Source of the DNA: a virus
Strand: one strand, 5' to 3'
Length of the DNA: 45,637 bases
IMG/VR virus record: IMGVR_UViG_3300024500_000045
Coordinates: 1 to 45,637 of that record
The notes under the pieces were generated by a model that made no database searches, had not been told where the DNA came from, and saw only the letters and a list, made by a program, of their open reading frames with translations. Positions 1-10,800 of this stretch are shown here, one piece after another. The position numbers were made by a program, and so were the translations under genes. How positions within the stretch are numbered: the stretch's first letter is position 1; each line of letters begins with the position of its first letter.

Positions 1-1
1 G

Positions 2-151
2 TCCTATGCTTTGTATGGAACACCAAAACTATGGTGGGTTTTTGTTCAAAGAAATATGGATGTTATTAAAGATCCAATATATGATTTTGAACCCGGAACA
101 GAAATTTATCTTCCAAAAAAAAGCAATCTAGAAAGATTTTTAGGAATATAA
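2..151 (+). CDS. 53: Baseplate wedge protein gp53, C-terminal fragment (5' end outside window)
   Basis: An open frame runs in from the left edge and stops at TAA 149-151. About 49 residues are visible. They include YGTPKLWWVFVQRN, then DPIYDFEPGTEIYLP and the ending LERFLGI. The pattern 'YG.P.LWWV....N...DP...L..G..I.IP' is typical of the LysM-like C-terminal part of T4 gp53, a peripheral baseplate wedge protein. Its position just before a hub-like gene, gp5, gp25 and gp6 fits T4-like baseplate clusters. Only the tail of the gene is present, so the family call rests on this motif and on the neighbours. Confidence 0.72.
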   Translation, partial: SYALYGTPKLWWVFVQRNMDVIKDPIYDFEPGTEIYLPKKSNLERFLGI

Positions 152-152
152 T

Positions 153-2462
153 ATGGCTTTAGGATTACGAGACATTGGTCAAGTATTTGGTGCAGCATTA
201 ACTAAACCAGACGGTACAGGAATCGATCCAACTGCAACAGCATCAAACCTTGGACTTGGTTTTGCAAAAACTTCATCAGACATAAAGTTAAGTTTATTGC
301 AGGGAAAAACACCTGCAGGAACTGATGCCAGAGCAACTATTAGTGCAGGTAGCAAAGAAAATATTAAACCTAAACAACGAGGGTTTGCTAATCAGTTAGA
401 ACAATTTGCATCATATAATGTTTTATGGACGTTGGCATGTTTAAAACCCGAGGAAGCAAATAATCCTTACCTATACAGAAATTCTGCATTCGTTGAAAAA
501 CAAGTTGTATTTTCGTCTGGCGGAAGATATGATCAGGAAAGAGCAGCAACAGCCTACGGAGCCCCTGAATACTTTATTCAAAACTTTTCTATGGATACCT
601 TAATGACAGGTACTCCTGCTACAGGCTCTTCAAATGCTATTAACTTTACCTTTGAAATTATAGAACCTTACAGCATGGGATTGTTTTTACAGAGTCTTCA
701 GGTTGCGGCTCTGGCAGCAGGATATCCAAGTTATCTTGAAGAAGCAGTATATTGTTTAAAAATGGAATTTGTAGGATTTGATCAAGATATGAAATCCTAT
801 GCTTCTATAAAACCAAAATTCTTTTTAATGTTGTTAAAGAAAACAACTTTTAATGTTACAGAATCTGGAAGCACTTATAAATTTGAAGCCATTGTTTATA
901 ATCAAGAAGGATTTTCTGAAACCTACACAGCATTAAAAACTGATATAGCAATCACAGGAAGTACCGTAAAAGAATTATTAGCAGGCAGAGAAAGAAGTTT
1001 AACAACGGTTCTTAATGAGCACGAACAAAAATCTGTTCCTGAATTAAAAACGTACCCAGACAAGTACGAAATACATTTTCCAGAAAATTCATTTGATCCA
1101 ATCCCTGGAGTTGGACCAGACGATGCAGACAACAGAGCAGTAATAAACACATCAAATGAACGAGTAATTTCAAAAAGTGCATCTTATGCTAATCCAGAGG
1201 ACGATCCGGCATTTTTTATTTCAAACGCTATAGGCAATGCAAGTTTTAATTTCCAGGCAGACTCAGGAGGAAACTATGTTGCCCCAAAAGCAGAAGATGC
1301 ATATGACGAAAGCACAGGAAAAGTTAATAGAGATAAAGTTTCAATAAATGCAAAAGAAAGAACATTTAACTATGCTCAAAAACAATCAATATTAGAAGTT
1401 ATTACACAAGCCATTGAAGAATCCGATTATGCAGCTAAGGCATTAAAAGAATCTAATATTGATCCAACTGGTATGATTAATTGGTTTAGAATTGATGTTC
1501 AAACACAGCTTTTGAATTGGGATCCTAAATTTAAAAAATATTCAAAACGTATTATTTTTAGAGTAATGCCATACAAAATTCATAATTCGGTTTTTACAAA
1601 TCCTAATGCAGTCCCTTTAGGATATGACCAGTTAGAAGAACAAATAGTTAAACAATACAATTACATCTATACAGGTACAAATAATGATTTATTAAGATTT
1701 GATATACAAATTAATAATTCTTTTTATACCGCAGTTGCATCAAATAGAATTGAAGATGCAGGCCGCCTTGCAAATAAAGATTTACAAACATCAGGCGATC
1801 CGCAACAAAACAAAGCAGAAGTTGAAAAAGGATCGGGAGGAGTAACAGCAGCTAAGAGTCCTACAGGAAGTAGGCCGGTTGCACAGGATGTAAATGCTAT
1901 TAAACTACCGTTTGGCGGTTCTGGAAATTTAACTGATGAACAAGTAGTTGCTAATAATTTTCACAAAGCATTCCTTGAAAGTTCTCAAGCTGAAATGGTA
2001 AAAATTTCAGCAGAAATTATTGGAGATCCTTACTGGATGGTAGATAGCGGCATGGGCGGATATTTTGCAGGCCCAGGAGCCACAGATCAAATTACCGAAG
2101 ACGGGACAGCAAACTATGAAGCAGGTGATACATTCATCTATATGAGATTTAGAACACCGATTGAACCAATGGAAGAAAAAGGAACTTATTTGTTTGTTGG
2201 AGAATCAGATAGTCCCTTTAGCGGCATTTATAAAGTTATTAAATGTCAAAATAATTTTTCTGAAGGATTGTTTAAACAAACACTAGAGTGTATTAGAATG
2301 CCTCTACAACCTAACGATCTTGATGACAAAGTTGATCCAGATAAACAAAGTACTCTTATGTACAATACAGATAAAGTTAAACCAGAATCGTCATCTCCTG
2401 TTGACACTGATGATGCCGGTGATGAGGGTGAACCGTCAGATCCACCTACATATTTTGCTTGA
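153..2462 (+). CDS. Virion structural protein, probable baseplate hub component (gp27-like by position)
   Basis: A 769-residue protein starting one base after the gp53 stop and ending 8 bases before gp5. No named domain is certain. Residues near 165-200 (NFTFEIIEPYSMGLF) and the region near 680-715 (GTYLFVGES, then SGIYKVIKC and LFKQTLECIRM) resemble hub proteins of the gp27/gpD type, in which a beta-barrel domain ends in a 'Y.V..v.h.f..G.F.q.L...R' strand pair. The C-terminus is acidic and low in complexity (DTDDAGDEGEPSDPP). T4 gp27 (391 residues) partners gp5, and a large protein beside gp5 with no other gp27 visible makes this the best hub candidate. It is about twice the size of T4 gp27, and the assignment is inference. 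No signal peptide or membrane segment is visible. Confidence 0.6.
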   Translation: MALGLRDIGQVFGAALTKPDGTGIDPTATASNLGLGFAKTSSDIKLSLLQGKTPAGTDARATISAGSKENIKPKQRGFANQLEQFASYNVLWTLACLKPEEANNPYLYRNSAFVEKQVVFSSGGRYDQERAATAYGAPEYFIQNFSMDTLMTGTPATGSSNAINFTFEIIEPYSMGLFLQSLQVAALAAGYPSYLEEAVYCLKMEFVGFDQDMKSYASIKPKFFLMLLKKTTFNVTESGSTYKFEAIVYNQEGFSETYTALKTDIAITGSTVKELLAGRERSLTTVLNEHEQKSVPELKTYPDKYEIHFPENSFDPIPGVGPDDADNRAVINTSNERVISKSASYANPEDDPAFFISNAIGNASFNFQADSGGNYVAPKAEDAYDESTGKVNRDKVSINAKERTFNYAQKQSILEVITQAIEESDYAAKALKESNIDPTGMINWFRIDVQTQLLNWDPKFKKYSKRIIFRVMPYKIHNSVFTNPNAVPLGYDQLEEQIVKQYNYIYTGTNNDLLRFDIQINNSFYTAVASNRIEDAGRLANKDLQTSGDPQQNKAEVEKGSGGVTAAKSPTGSRPVAQDVNAIKLPFGGSGNLTDEQVVANNFHKAFLESSQAEMVKISAEIIGDPYWMVDSGMGGYFAGPGATDQITEDGTANYEAGDTFIYMRFRTPIEPMEEKGTYLFVGESDSPFSGIYKVIKCQNNFSEGLFKQTLECIRMPLQPNDLDDKVDPDKQSTLMYNTDKVKPESSSPVDTDDAGDEGEPSDPPTYFA

Positions 2463-2470
2463 GGTAATAA

Positions 2471-3973
2471 ATGGCAGAGTCAGTTAGAAAACCGCAGAAT
2501 CAAAAATCTAGTCAAGGCATAGGCAACGGCCCTTATCTTGCTAAGGTGGTAAGCCATCTTGATCCTTCTTTTATGTCGGGATTAGAAGTTACACTACTTA
2601 GAGATTCTGCAAACGAAATTGGTGACGAAAGCCAAACATATCCTGTAAAATACTTAACACCATTTTATGGAAGTACTGCCTACGAATTTATGGGCAAAAA
2701 CACCGGCAATGCAGATGCCTATCACGATACACAAAAATCCTACGGCATGTGGTTTACCCCACCGGATATTGGCGTAACCGTAATGGTTATATTTGTAGAT
2801 GGCAATCCTTCTGAAGGATATTTTATTGGTTGTGTTCCTAGCCGTTTTGCCAATAACATGATTCCAGCAATCGGCGGTACTGATGTGGTAGATATTTCGT
2901 CTACAGATAAATCTAAGTATTCAACTAGTATGCCGTTACCAGTTGCAGAAGTCAATAGAAAAGCCAACGATCTAACTAAAAGTACTGCGGTAGACAAGAT
3001 TAAAAAACCAGTGCATCCTATGGCAGATAGATTTTTAGAACAAGGGTTAATTGAAGATGATGCACGAGGAGTAACTACATCTACCGTAAGACGAAATGTA
3101 CCAAATATGGTTTTTGGTATTTTAACTCCAGGTCCATTAGATCAAAGAGACGGTGCTAAAAAATCAAATATTGGTAGAAAAGATTCTGCAACAATATCTC
3201 CGGTTCCGGTAGGCCGACTAGGAGGAACACAATTAGTATTTGACGACGGCGATGACAGATATTACCGAAAAACTTCTGCAGGTGAAGGAGGAGTTGAATA
3301 TCTCGAAGGAAATAAGGGAGATAAAAATATTCCTTATAACGAATACTTTAGGGTACGTACAAGAACAGGCCATCAGTTGTTGATGCACAATTCCGAAGAT
3401 TTGATTTATATTGGTAATGCTAGAGGAACAGCCTGGGTTGAATTAACCAGCAATGGAAAAATAGATATCTATGCTCAAGATAGCATTAGTATTCACTCTG
3501 AACAAGATTTAAACATTCGTGCTGATAGAGATATTAATTTAGAAGCAGGAAGAAACTTTAATGTTAGAAGTGTATTAGGAGCAGTTCATATTGATGCAAC
3601 TACTAATTTAGAATTAGTTGTTGGAGCTAACGGATATCTAACAACAGCAGGAAGTATTCATTTAAATGCAACCGGCGATGCAAACATTACAGCAGCAGGA
3701 AACAGCAATATAAAAAGTGCTCACCACTTTGAAACTGCAAGTGCTATTGACATGAACGGTCCAGCTGCAACACCTGCTACAAAAGCATTGCCGTTAACTT
3801 TAAATGACAATTTAGTAACAGACGGAACACTTGATTGGGCTAAAACAAAATATATTAAACCTGATCCTGTTAAAAGTATTATGAAACGTATACCAATGCA
3901 CGAACCGTGGCCTTTGCATGAAAATCAAGCGCCACAATTTGTTACTCCGGATAACACGGATAGGGATGCTTAA
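2471..3973 (+). CDS. 5: Baseplate central spike/hub protein gp5, OB fold plus beta-helix needle, no lysozyme domain visible
   Basis: A 500-residue protein. Residues about 20-135 look like the gp5/VgrG OB domain (PYLAKVVSHLDP, then GVTVMVIFVDGNPSEGYFIGC and the segment up to NNMIPA). Residues about 290-430 are a gp5-type needle: FRVRTRTGHQLLMH, GKIDIYAQDSISIHSEQ, then alternating short strands such as DLNIRADRDINLEAG and GDANITAAGNSNIKS, which form a triple-stranded beta-helix in the family. The C-terminus carries RIPMHEPWPLHENQAP, a HEPW-type tail seen in other gp5-like proteins. T4 gp5 (575 residues) has a lysozyme domain between these parts. Here that interval (about 140-285) is a polar linker with no lysozyme-like catalytic Glu/Asp/Thr pattern. 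The gene ends 2 bases before gp25. Confidence 0.85.
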   Translation: MAESVRKPQNQKSSQGIGNGPYLAKVVSHLDPSFMSGLEVTLLRDSANEIGDESQTYPVKYLTPFYGSTAYEFMGKNTGNADAYHDTQKSYGMWFTPPDIGVTVMVIFVDGNPSEGYFIGCVPSRFANNMIPAIGGTDVVDISSTDKSKYSTSMPLPVAEVNRKANDLTKSTAVDKIKKPVHPMADRFLEQGLIEDDARGVTTSTVRRNVPNMVFGILTPGPLDQRDGAKKSNIGRKDSATISPVPVGRLGGTQLVFDDGDDRYYRKTSAGEGGVEYLEGNKGDKNIPYNEYFRVRTRTGHQLLMHNSEDLIYIGNARGTAWVELTSNGKIDIYAQDSISIHSEQDLNIRADRDINLEAGRNFNVRSVLGAVHIDATTNLELVVGANGYLTTAGSIHLNATGDANITAAGNSNIKSAHHFETASAIDMNGPAATPATKALPLTLNDNLVTDGTLDWAKTKYIKPDPVKSIMKRIPMHEPWPLHENQAPQFVTPDNTDRDA

Positions 3974-3975
3974 TT

Positions 3976-4413
3976 ATGGCAAAATTATATAATCAAAAAA
4001 CGGTTGCAAGTAATATAGCATCTGTTGGAAATCAAAATATTACAGAATTTACCTATAAAGGTTTTTGTTCAGCAGAAACAAAAAAAGGATATAAACTCTA
4101 TGACATCGATCTTGTTAAACAAGATCTAATTAATCATTTTTACATTCGTAAGGGCGAAAAGTTAGAAAACCCAGAATTTGGTACGGTCATTTGGGATTTA
4201 TTATTTGAACAATTTACAGAAGAAGTAAAAAAATTAATTGCTAAAGACGTTGAAGAAATTATTAACTACGACCCTAGAATTGCTGTTAATTCAGTAATTG
4301 TCGATAGCACAGATCAAGGAATTCGAATAGAAGCAGAGTTAGTATATCTGCCTTTTAATGTTAGCGAGCGTATGACTTTTGACTTTGACAAGTTAAATTA
4401 CTCAGTTAACTGA
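3976..4413 (+). CDS. 25: Baseplate wedge subunit gp25
   Basis: A 145-residue protein of the GPW/gp25 family (T4 gp25 is 132 residues). The hallmark stretch is at residues 50-110: LVKQDLINHFYIRKGEKLENPEFGT, then a helix with LLFEQFTEEVKKLIAKDVEEII, NYDPRIAVNSV, and the closing strands IRIEAELVYLPFNVSERMTFDFD. Gp25 forms the core of each wedge with gp6 and sits beside the sheath-initiation site. It lies directly between gp5 and gp6, as in T4-like marine phages. The 41-base gap after it holds a late-promoter-like site. Confidence 0.93.
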   Translation: MAKLYNQKTVASNIASVGNQNITEFTYKGFCSAETKKGYKLYDIDLVKQDLINHFYIRKGEKLENPEFGTVIWDLLFEQFTEEVKKLIAKDVEEIINYDPRIAVNSVIVDSTDQGIRIEAELVYLPFNVSERMTFDFDKLNYSVN

Positions 4414-4429
4414 CCAGTTTATTTTCCGC

Positions 4430-4437
4430 GATAAATA
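4430..4437 (+). promoter_or_regulatory. T4-type late promoter octamer (GATAAATA)
   Basis: GATAAATA differs from the T4 late consensus TATAAATA at the first base only. It sits in the short gap between gp25 and gp6. An AGGA ribosome site follows at 4444-4447, 7 bases before the gp6 start at 4455. Late transcription of T4 starts a few bases after this octamer, so the transcript would begin just before the Shine-Dalgarno. In AT-rich DNA one octamer can arise by chance. Its location in one of the few intergenic gaps is the supporting fact. Confidence 0.55.
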
Positions 4438-4454
4438 TTGAATAGGACTATAAA

Positions 4455-7400
4455 ATGACAGCTACATCAAGACAAAATAACTTAATTCTCAACGAAGACT
4501 GGACTAGAATTTATCAGACATTTAAAAATGCTGACTTCAAATCCTACGACTTTGAAAATCTTCGCAGGGTCATTATTGAATATATTCGCGAAAATTATCC
4601 TGAAGATTTTAATGATTATATTGAATCAAGCGAATACTTAGCTTTAATTGACGCCATTGCATTTTTAGGACAGAGTTTAAGTTTCCGTATTGACTTAGCT
4701 AGTCGTGAAAATTTTATTGAACTAGCAGAGCGTAAAGAAAGTGTTTTAAAACTTGCTAGGATGTTGAGTTATACTCCTAAAAGAAATATTCCGTCAAAGG
4801 GATTGTTAAAATTTGACACCATATCAACAACTGAAGATATTGTTGATAGTAACGGAAAAAATTTATCTAAACAAATTATCATCTGGAACGATCCTACTAA
4901 TTCAAATTGGAGCGAGCAATTCCTATTGGTCCTTAATGCAGCTATGGCAGACAATACAGAGTTTGGCCGAAGCCAAGGATCTGGTACTATTGACGGTATT
5001 AGAACAGAACAATATAGATTAAGAACATCTAACAGAGATATTCCATTATACACATTTAGTAAAAATGTTGCAGGAAGAAGAATGTCTTTCGAGCTTGTTA
5101 GCACAACCTTTAAAGGCAAAGAAGAAATTTATGAAGAAGCACCTACGCCTGCTAATCAACTAGGATTTATATATAAAAATGACAATAAAGGACCAGCAAG
5201 TTTAAACAATGGTTTCTTCTTAATGTTTAAACAAGGTAGTTTAGAATTAGCAGATTTCTCAATCGCAGTTCCTACGACAAATGAAAAAGTTTCTATTGAC
5301 GCCGAAGGAATTAATAACAACGATATTTGGTTATATTCTTTAAACTCTGTTGGAGCACAAACAACAGAATGGTTGCAAGTTCCAAATTTAATTGGAAACA
5401 ATATTGCTTATAATAGTTTGGTCAATCAGGTCAAGAACATTTATTCTGTTGTAACTAAAGACAAAGACAAAGTTGATTTATTATTCTCAGACGGAGTATA
5501 CGGAAACTTACCTCAAGGTAATTTTAGAATTTATTATCGTGTTTCAAATGGTTTGAGTTACTCTATAACTCCTAGCGACATGCGAGGAATCAGCATATCT
5601 ATACCTTATGTTAATAAATTAGGATCAGCTCATACATTAACAATTAGTATGAGTTTAAAATATACCGTATCGTCCTCAACTCCAAGTGAAAGTATTGATA
5701 GTATTCGTGCAAATGCACCAGCATCTTATTATACACAAAACAGAATGATCACAGGCGAAGATTATAATCTTGCGCCTTTAACCAGCAGTCAAGATATTCT
5801 TAAAGTTAAAGCAATTAATAGAACATCGAGCGGTATTAGCAGAAATTTTGATATTATTGATGCCAGCGGAAAATATTCAAGTATTGATGTATTCGCTGAC
5901 GACGGTTTAATTTATAAAAACGAAGTTGAGACAACATTAGGGTTTAAATTTACAAATAAGATTGAAATTTATAACTTTATTAGAAATACTATTGAGCCAT
6001 TAATTGACAGCACTGATGTTTTTAATTTTTATATAACAAAATATACAAAAATTTTGTTTACGGATCCAACATCGGTTTGGAATTCAGTAACCACATCAAC
6101 TAATAGTTCAACAGGATATTTTATTAGTGGAGTTGACTCGTCATTATTAAAAACAGGTGTTTATACAAATAATACTTTGAAATATCTTTTACCTGATTCA
6201 ATAGTTAAATTTGTTCCGCCCGCCGGCAAAGCATTTAAAAACGGAAAACTTGTTACTCAAGATTTAACAGATCCTTTACAAAAATCATATATTTGGTCTA
6301 AGGTTGTTAGAGTTGTTGGTGACGGTACAAATGCGGGCCGTGGAGTATTAAGTACAGGCCTAGGCCCAATTACATTTAGTGATAATATTCCTTCGGGTTC
6401 GGTAGCTTTTCAAATAGTACCAAAGTGGGTTTCAAATTTACCTAATGCATTTGAAACTGAAATGGCAAACCTTGCATTTTCAAATTTAAACTTTGGTTTG
6501 CGATACGATATTGAATCTGCCGCCTGGAAAATTATTACAGCCGCAAATCTAGATTTAATCAATAGTTTTAGTCTTGGTAAAGCAGGCGACACATCAAACT
6601 CTGGAATTGATTCTTCATGGATCATAGCGTTTGTTAAAGAACCAGACAAGTATGTTGTCCACGTTAGAAGCATGGAATATATTTTTGCTAGTATTAGAAA
6701 AAATCGTTTCTATTTTGATTCAAATCAAAAAATCTACGATAGCAAAACAAACAAGGTTGTTAAAGATCAAATCAAGGTATTAGGAATTAATACCGACAAC
6801 GGTCTTTTAGATTATCTAAAACAAGATCTTGTTTTTGAAATTAGTGATAGTATTCGTTTTGAAGATGGATATCAAAGCACCGATGCAATTAAAATTGCGT
6901 TTGCTGATTCTGACGACGACGGAGTTATTGATGACCCAGACGAGTTTATTAGAATTGTTGGAGAAGATTCAGCAAATAAATTTTTGTTTTTCCAAGAAAC
7001 GGTCGACGACACCGGAGCAAAAATATTTCAATATTTCGATAATACAAACAATGACATTGTATTAGCGGCTAAAGAAATTGACGTCAAGGTTACAGATTAT
7101 ACCGATGGCCAACTTGTATATTTTTATGACATTGCTGAAGATGTTGTAAAAATGGTTGATAGAACAACAAATACATTTGTTCTTCAAAGTAATTTTAGAG
7201 CAAACATTGGTAGGGCTGGAATTAAATTCCAATATCTGCACCATGCAAATGTTGACCGCCGTATCGATCCAAGCGTAAGTAATATTATTGATGTGTATCT
7301 ATTAACACGTTCTTATGACACAGATTTTAGAAATTACTTGCAAGGTGTGTTAACAAAAATGCCCGAACCGCCAACAACAGAAAGTTTAAGAATTGCATTT

Positions 7401-7862
7401 GGCGGAAACTTGAGTGCAATTAAATCTATAAGCGATGATATTGTATATCATCCAGTTTCATATAAAGTGTTATTCGGAAAAACCGCAGATGAAAAATTAC
7501 AAGCAATATTTAAAATTGTTAAAAACTCATCAAAGACAATCAACGATAACGATTTAAAGGTTAGAATTATTGCAGCGATCAATGAATTTTTTGATTCGGC
7601 AAATTGGGACTTTGGAGATAAATTTTATCTTTCAGAATTAATAACCTATGTGATTAATTCAACAGCGCCTGACATTACTAACATGGTTATTGTACCAAGA
7701 CAACAATCTCAGGTGTTTGGTAGTCTGTTTGAAATTCAAAGTAGAGCAGATGAAATTTTTGTAAGCGGTGCTACCGTAGATGATATAGAAATAGTAACAT
7801 CTATTAATGCAGCAGAAATTGGTGCAATTTCTGGAACAATTATTACTTCAACGAGTACTTAA
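4455..7862 (+). CDS. 6: Baseplate wedge subunit gp6, enlarged
   Basis: An 1135-residue protein. The N-terminal 115 residues carry the gp6 signature: LNEDWTRIYQTFKNADFKSYDFENL, IEYIRENYPEDFNDYIESSE, AFLGQSLSFRIDLASRENF and LARMLSYTPKRN. A J-like segment near residues 418-450 has APASYYTQNRMITGEDYN, followed by ILKVKAINRTSSGISR. Gp6 dimers join neighbouring wedges and form the iris of the baseplate. T4 gp6 is 660 residues, so this version has roughly 475 extra residues, mostly in the second half, where I recognise no domain. Its C-terminal region (SLRIAFGGN, later DNDLKVRIIAAINEFFD and NWDFGDKFYLSELITYVIN) looks like the normal gp6/J end, so the extra material seems inserted internally. The gene is preceded by a late promoter and an AGGA Shine-Dalgarno. 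Confidence 0.9.
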   Translation: MTATSRQNNLILNEDWTRIYQTFKNADFKSYDFENLRRVIIEYIRENYPEDFNDYIESSEYLALIDAIAFLGQSLSFRIDLASRENFIELAERKESVLKLARMLSYTPKRNIPSKGLLKFDTISTTEDIVDSNGKNLSKQIIIWNDPTNSNWSEQFLLVLNAAMADNTEFGRSQGSGTIDGIRTEQYRLRTSNRDIPLYTFSKNVAGRRMSFELVSTTFKGKEEIYEEAPTPANQLGFIYKNDNKGPASLNNGFFLMFKQGSLELADFSIAVPTTNEKVSIDAEGINNNDIWLYSLNSVGAQTTEWLQVPNLIGNNIAYNSLVNQVKNIYSVVTKDKDKVDLLFSDGVYGNLPQGNFRIYYRVSNGLSYSITPSDMRGISISIPYVNKLGSAHTLTISMSLKYTVSSSTPSESIDSIRANAPASYYTQNRMITGEDYNLAPLTSSQDILKVKAINRTSSGISRNFDIIDASGKYSSIDVFADDGLIYKNEVETTLGFKFTNKIEIYNFIRNTIEPLIDSTDVFNFYITKYTKILFTDPTSVWNSVTTSTNSSTGYFISGVDSSLLKTGVYTNNTLKYLLPDSIVKFVPPAGKAFKNGKLVTQDLTDPLQKSYIWSKVVRVVGDGTNAGRGVLSTGLGPITFSDNIPSGSVAFQIVPKWVSNLPNAFETEMANLAFSNLNFGLRYDIESAAWKIITAANLDLINSFSLGKAGDTSNSGIDSSWIIAFVKEPDKYVVHVRSMEYIFASIRKNRFYFDSNQKIYDSKTNKVVKDQIKVLGINTDNGLLDYLKQDLVFEISDSIRFEDGYQSTDAIKIAFADSDDDGVIDDPDEFIRIVGEDSANKFLFFQETVDDTGAKIFQYFDNTNNDIVLAAKEIDVKVTDYTDGQLVYFYDIAEDVVKMVDRTTNTFVLQSNFRANIGRAGIKFQYLHHANVDRRIDPSVSNIIDVYLLTRSYDTDFRNYLQGVLTKMPEPPTTESLRIAFGGNLSAIKSISDDIVYHPVSYKVLFGKTADEKLQAIFKIVKNSSKTINDNDLKVRIIAAINEFFDSANWDFGDKFYLSELITYVINSTAPDITNMVIVPRQQSQVFGSLFEIQSRADEIFVSGATVDDIEIVTSINAAEIGAISGTIITSTST

Positions 7863-7864
7863 GA

Positions 7865-10800
7865 ATGGCAAAGTTTTTTCCAAAAAGTCAATTACCTATT
7901 AGAAAGTCATCTGATTTATTACCAAAGGTATTTCAAACAGATGCTAATGATAAATTTTTATCCGGCGTTTTAGATCCGTTACTGCAACCTGGTACACTAG
8001 AGAAGAACGTAGGATATGTTGGGCGTAGATACGGTAAAACATACAACGGCTCAGACATTTATTTAGATACCGACGCTACTCTTAGAAGTAGATATCAGTT
8101 GGAGCCTGGCGTTGTTCTTAAAAAAGATGGTAAGACACAAAATTTTTATGACTTCATTGACTTTAAAAATATTTTAAAATATTTTGGAAATAATGAAGAT
8201 AGAGATGATCTAATTGATCAACACCAGCACTATAGTTGGAACCCTCCTGTTGACTGGGATAAGTTTATTAATTATAGAGAATATTTTTGGATGCCAAGCG
8301 GTCCTCCACCAATTAGAATTTTAGGCCAAAGTTCTTCTGTAATAAGCACATATAGAGTTAAGCTCGGAGAAGCGTCTTCTTTTATTTTTTCTCCAGACGG
8401 CTATACAAACAATCCTAGAATAACATTATATAGAGGACAAAAATACAAATTTATTGTAAATGTTCCGGGTAACGGATTTGTTATTAGAACATCATATGAT
8501 ACTGGTTCATTGACATTTAATCCTGATTTATTCTATCCTCAAGGATCTATTGTTGTATTCAATGGTTCTGTATGGAAAGCAAAAGTTCCAGTATCTCCGG
8601 CCGACGGTAGCACAATAACAACAGAATCTCAAGACTGGGAATTTGTTGAAATTGTAAATGCAAATTCAGCAGCACTTGACTACACTAAAGGAATTACAAA
8701 TTTTGGCATTGAGAATGGAACACTAACATTTGATGTGCCTTACGATGCGCCGGATATTCTTTATTATCAAAGTATTACTGATCCAAATAAATTTGGTCAG
8801 TTTATTATTTCCGACATTGAAGAAAATTCAAAAATTAATATTAACGATGATATTATTGGAAAGACAACATATACAAGTAGCAACGGAATTGAACTAAGCA
8901 ATGGTATGATTGTTAATTTTGGCGGTGTTGTTACCCCAGAGAAATATTCAAAAGGAAATTGGTTAGTTGAAGGTGTTGGTAAAGCAATCTCATTGACCAA
9001 CTTTGATGATTTAGTTGTTCCTGTATTAACATCAGATGTTCCAGAAGTATTATTTGATAATGAAGGTTTTGACACAGCACCTTTTGATGATGCAAGCTCG
9101 TATCCGGGAACAAAAGATTATATCACAATAGCTAAAAGTAGTAAAGATTTAAATCCTTGGTCACGATATAATCGTTGGTTTCATAGAAGTGTATTGGAAC
9201 TTTCTTTTAAATTATCAGGAGAAGATTTTTACCACGACGAAGCAGCTAGAGCAAAACGTCCTATTATAGAATTTTTACCAAATTTAAAATTATACGAACA
9301 CGGAGTATTTGCTAAGGAAACCGTAGATTACATTGACACATTTACGTCAGACGTATTTTCTAAAATTGAAGGAAGTACTGGTTATAGTATTGACGGTGAG
9401 CCGTTGTTTAACGGAGCAAGAATTCTTGTAACGGCCGACACTGATAGTTTAGCTAATAATAAAATTTATCAAGTTAAATTCTTCACTCAAAACGGTCAAA
9501 ATCAAATCACCTTAATAAAAGTTGATGATACTGAATCCATCATTGGAGAAACCTTATTAGTTCGCCGTGGAAAGAAAAATAAAGGAACAATGTTCTACTA
9601 TGATGGAACCGCTTGGTTAAGTAGCCAAGAAAAAACTAAAGTTAATCAAGCACCTTTATTTGATGCATTTGATGAAAATGGTGTAAGTTTTTCTGATAAA
9701 GATACGTATCCAGTTTCAACATTCCGCGGTACTAAAATTTTAGCATACAAAGAAAGCACAGGAGTTGTTGACCTAGAACTTGGATTTCCAATTAGCTATC
9801 TTAATATCAGCAACGTTGGAGATATAAGTTTTGAATTTGTATGGGATATAGAATCCTTTACCTATGAAGTTTTAAGAAAATCATATTCAAAAAATATTAA
9901 TACTGGTTTCTGTAAATTTAACCTAACAGACGAATATGTTAATCATTGGATTGAAACTGAACAAAAATATCTACAACCAATCATTGATTCGCAGGTAATT
10001 ACCACAGCAACTGACACGGTTTATTTTAATACCGTTGATTGGTTTAAAGTAACTGATCAAGACGAAATTTATTTTTATAAGAACGGAGAGCGTTATACAG
10101 AATCATATACAAGACAAGGTGGAAATTTTATTTTTGCTACACCGTTTGCTGTAAAAGATGTTCTTGTAATAAAAATATTTTGTAATTTAATTCCAGAAGA
10201 AGGATATTATGAAATTCCTGTAGGTTTGGAAAAAAATCCGTTAAACAACGAACTAACAGATTTTACGTTTGGACAAGCAGTTGATCATATTTCGTCTGGA
10301 TTAGAATTTTACAATGGATTCTCTGGACTTGTTGTAGGAAATAATTCTTTAAGAGACATTCATGGATTCCAGGCATATACTAAGAGATTTTTAAAACATG
10401 AAAGTGTGGCACCTGTTGCATTAACATTGCTAGTTGATAAGCAGGTTAATTTAATTAAAGCTCTCCGATATGCTAAAAAGTCTTATACTGATTTTAAACA
10501 TAATTTTATTAAAATTTCTGGAGAATTAGATTTTGATGGAGATATTCCAAAGCTAGTTGACAATATTATTAATGAATTAACAAGAGGTAAAAATCCTTCA
10601 AGCCCGTTTGTAAATTCTGATATGATCGGTAGCGGAGCATATACAAATTTAATTTACGAAGTTGAAGATCCAGATATTAACACATTTGTTATTTCAGATA
10701 AATTTGATTTAAAAACTTTAAGTAATCGAGCTGTCTACCTATACATTAATAATCAACAATTAATTAATGGATTTGATTACGAATTTAATAGTGACTTTTC

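Noticed and set aside
4813-5022. Short plus-strand frames inside gp6 (also near 6829-7065)
   Set aside because: Out-of-frame shadows fully inside a well supported gp6 gene.
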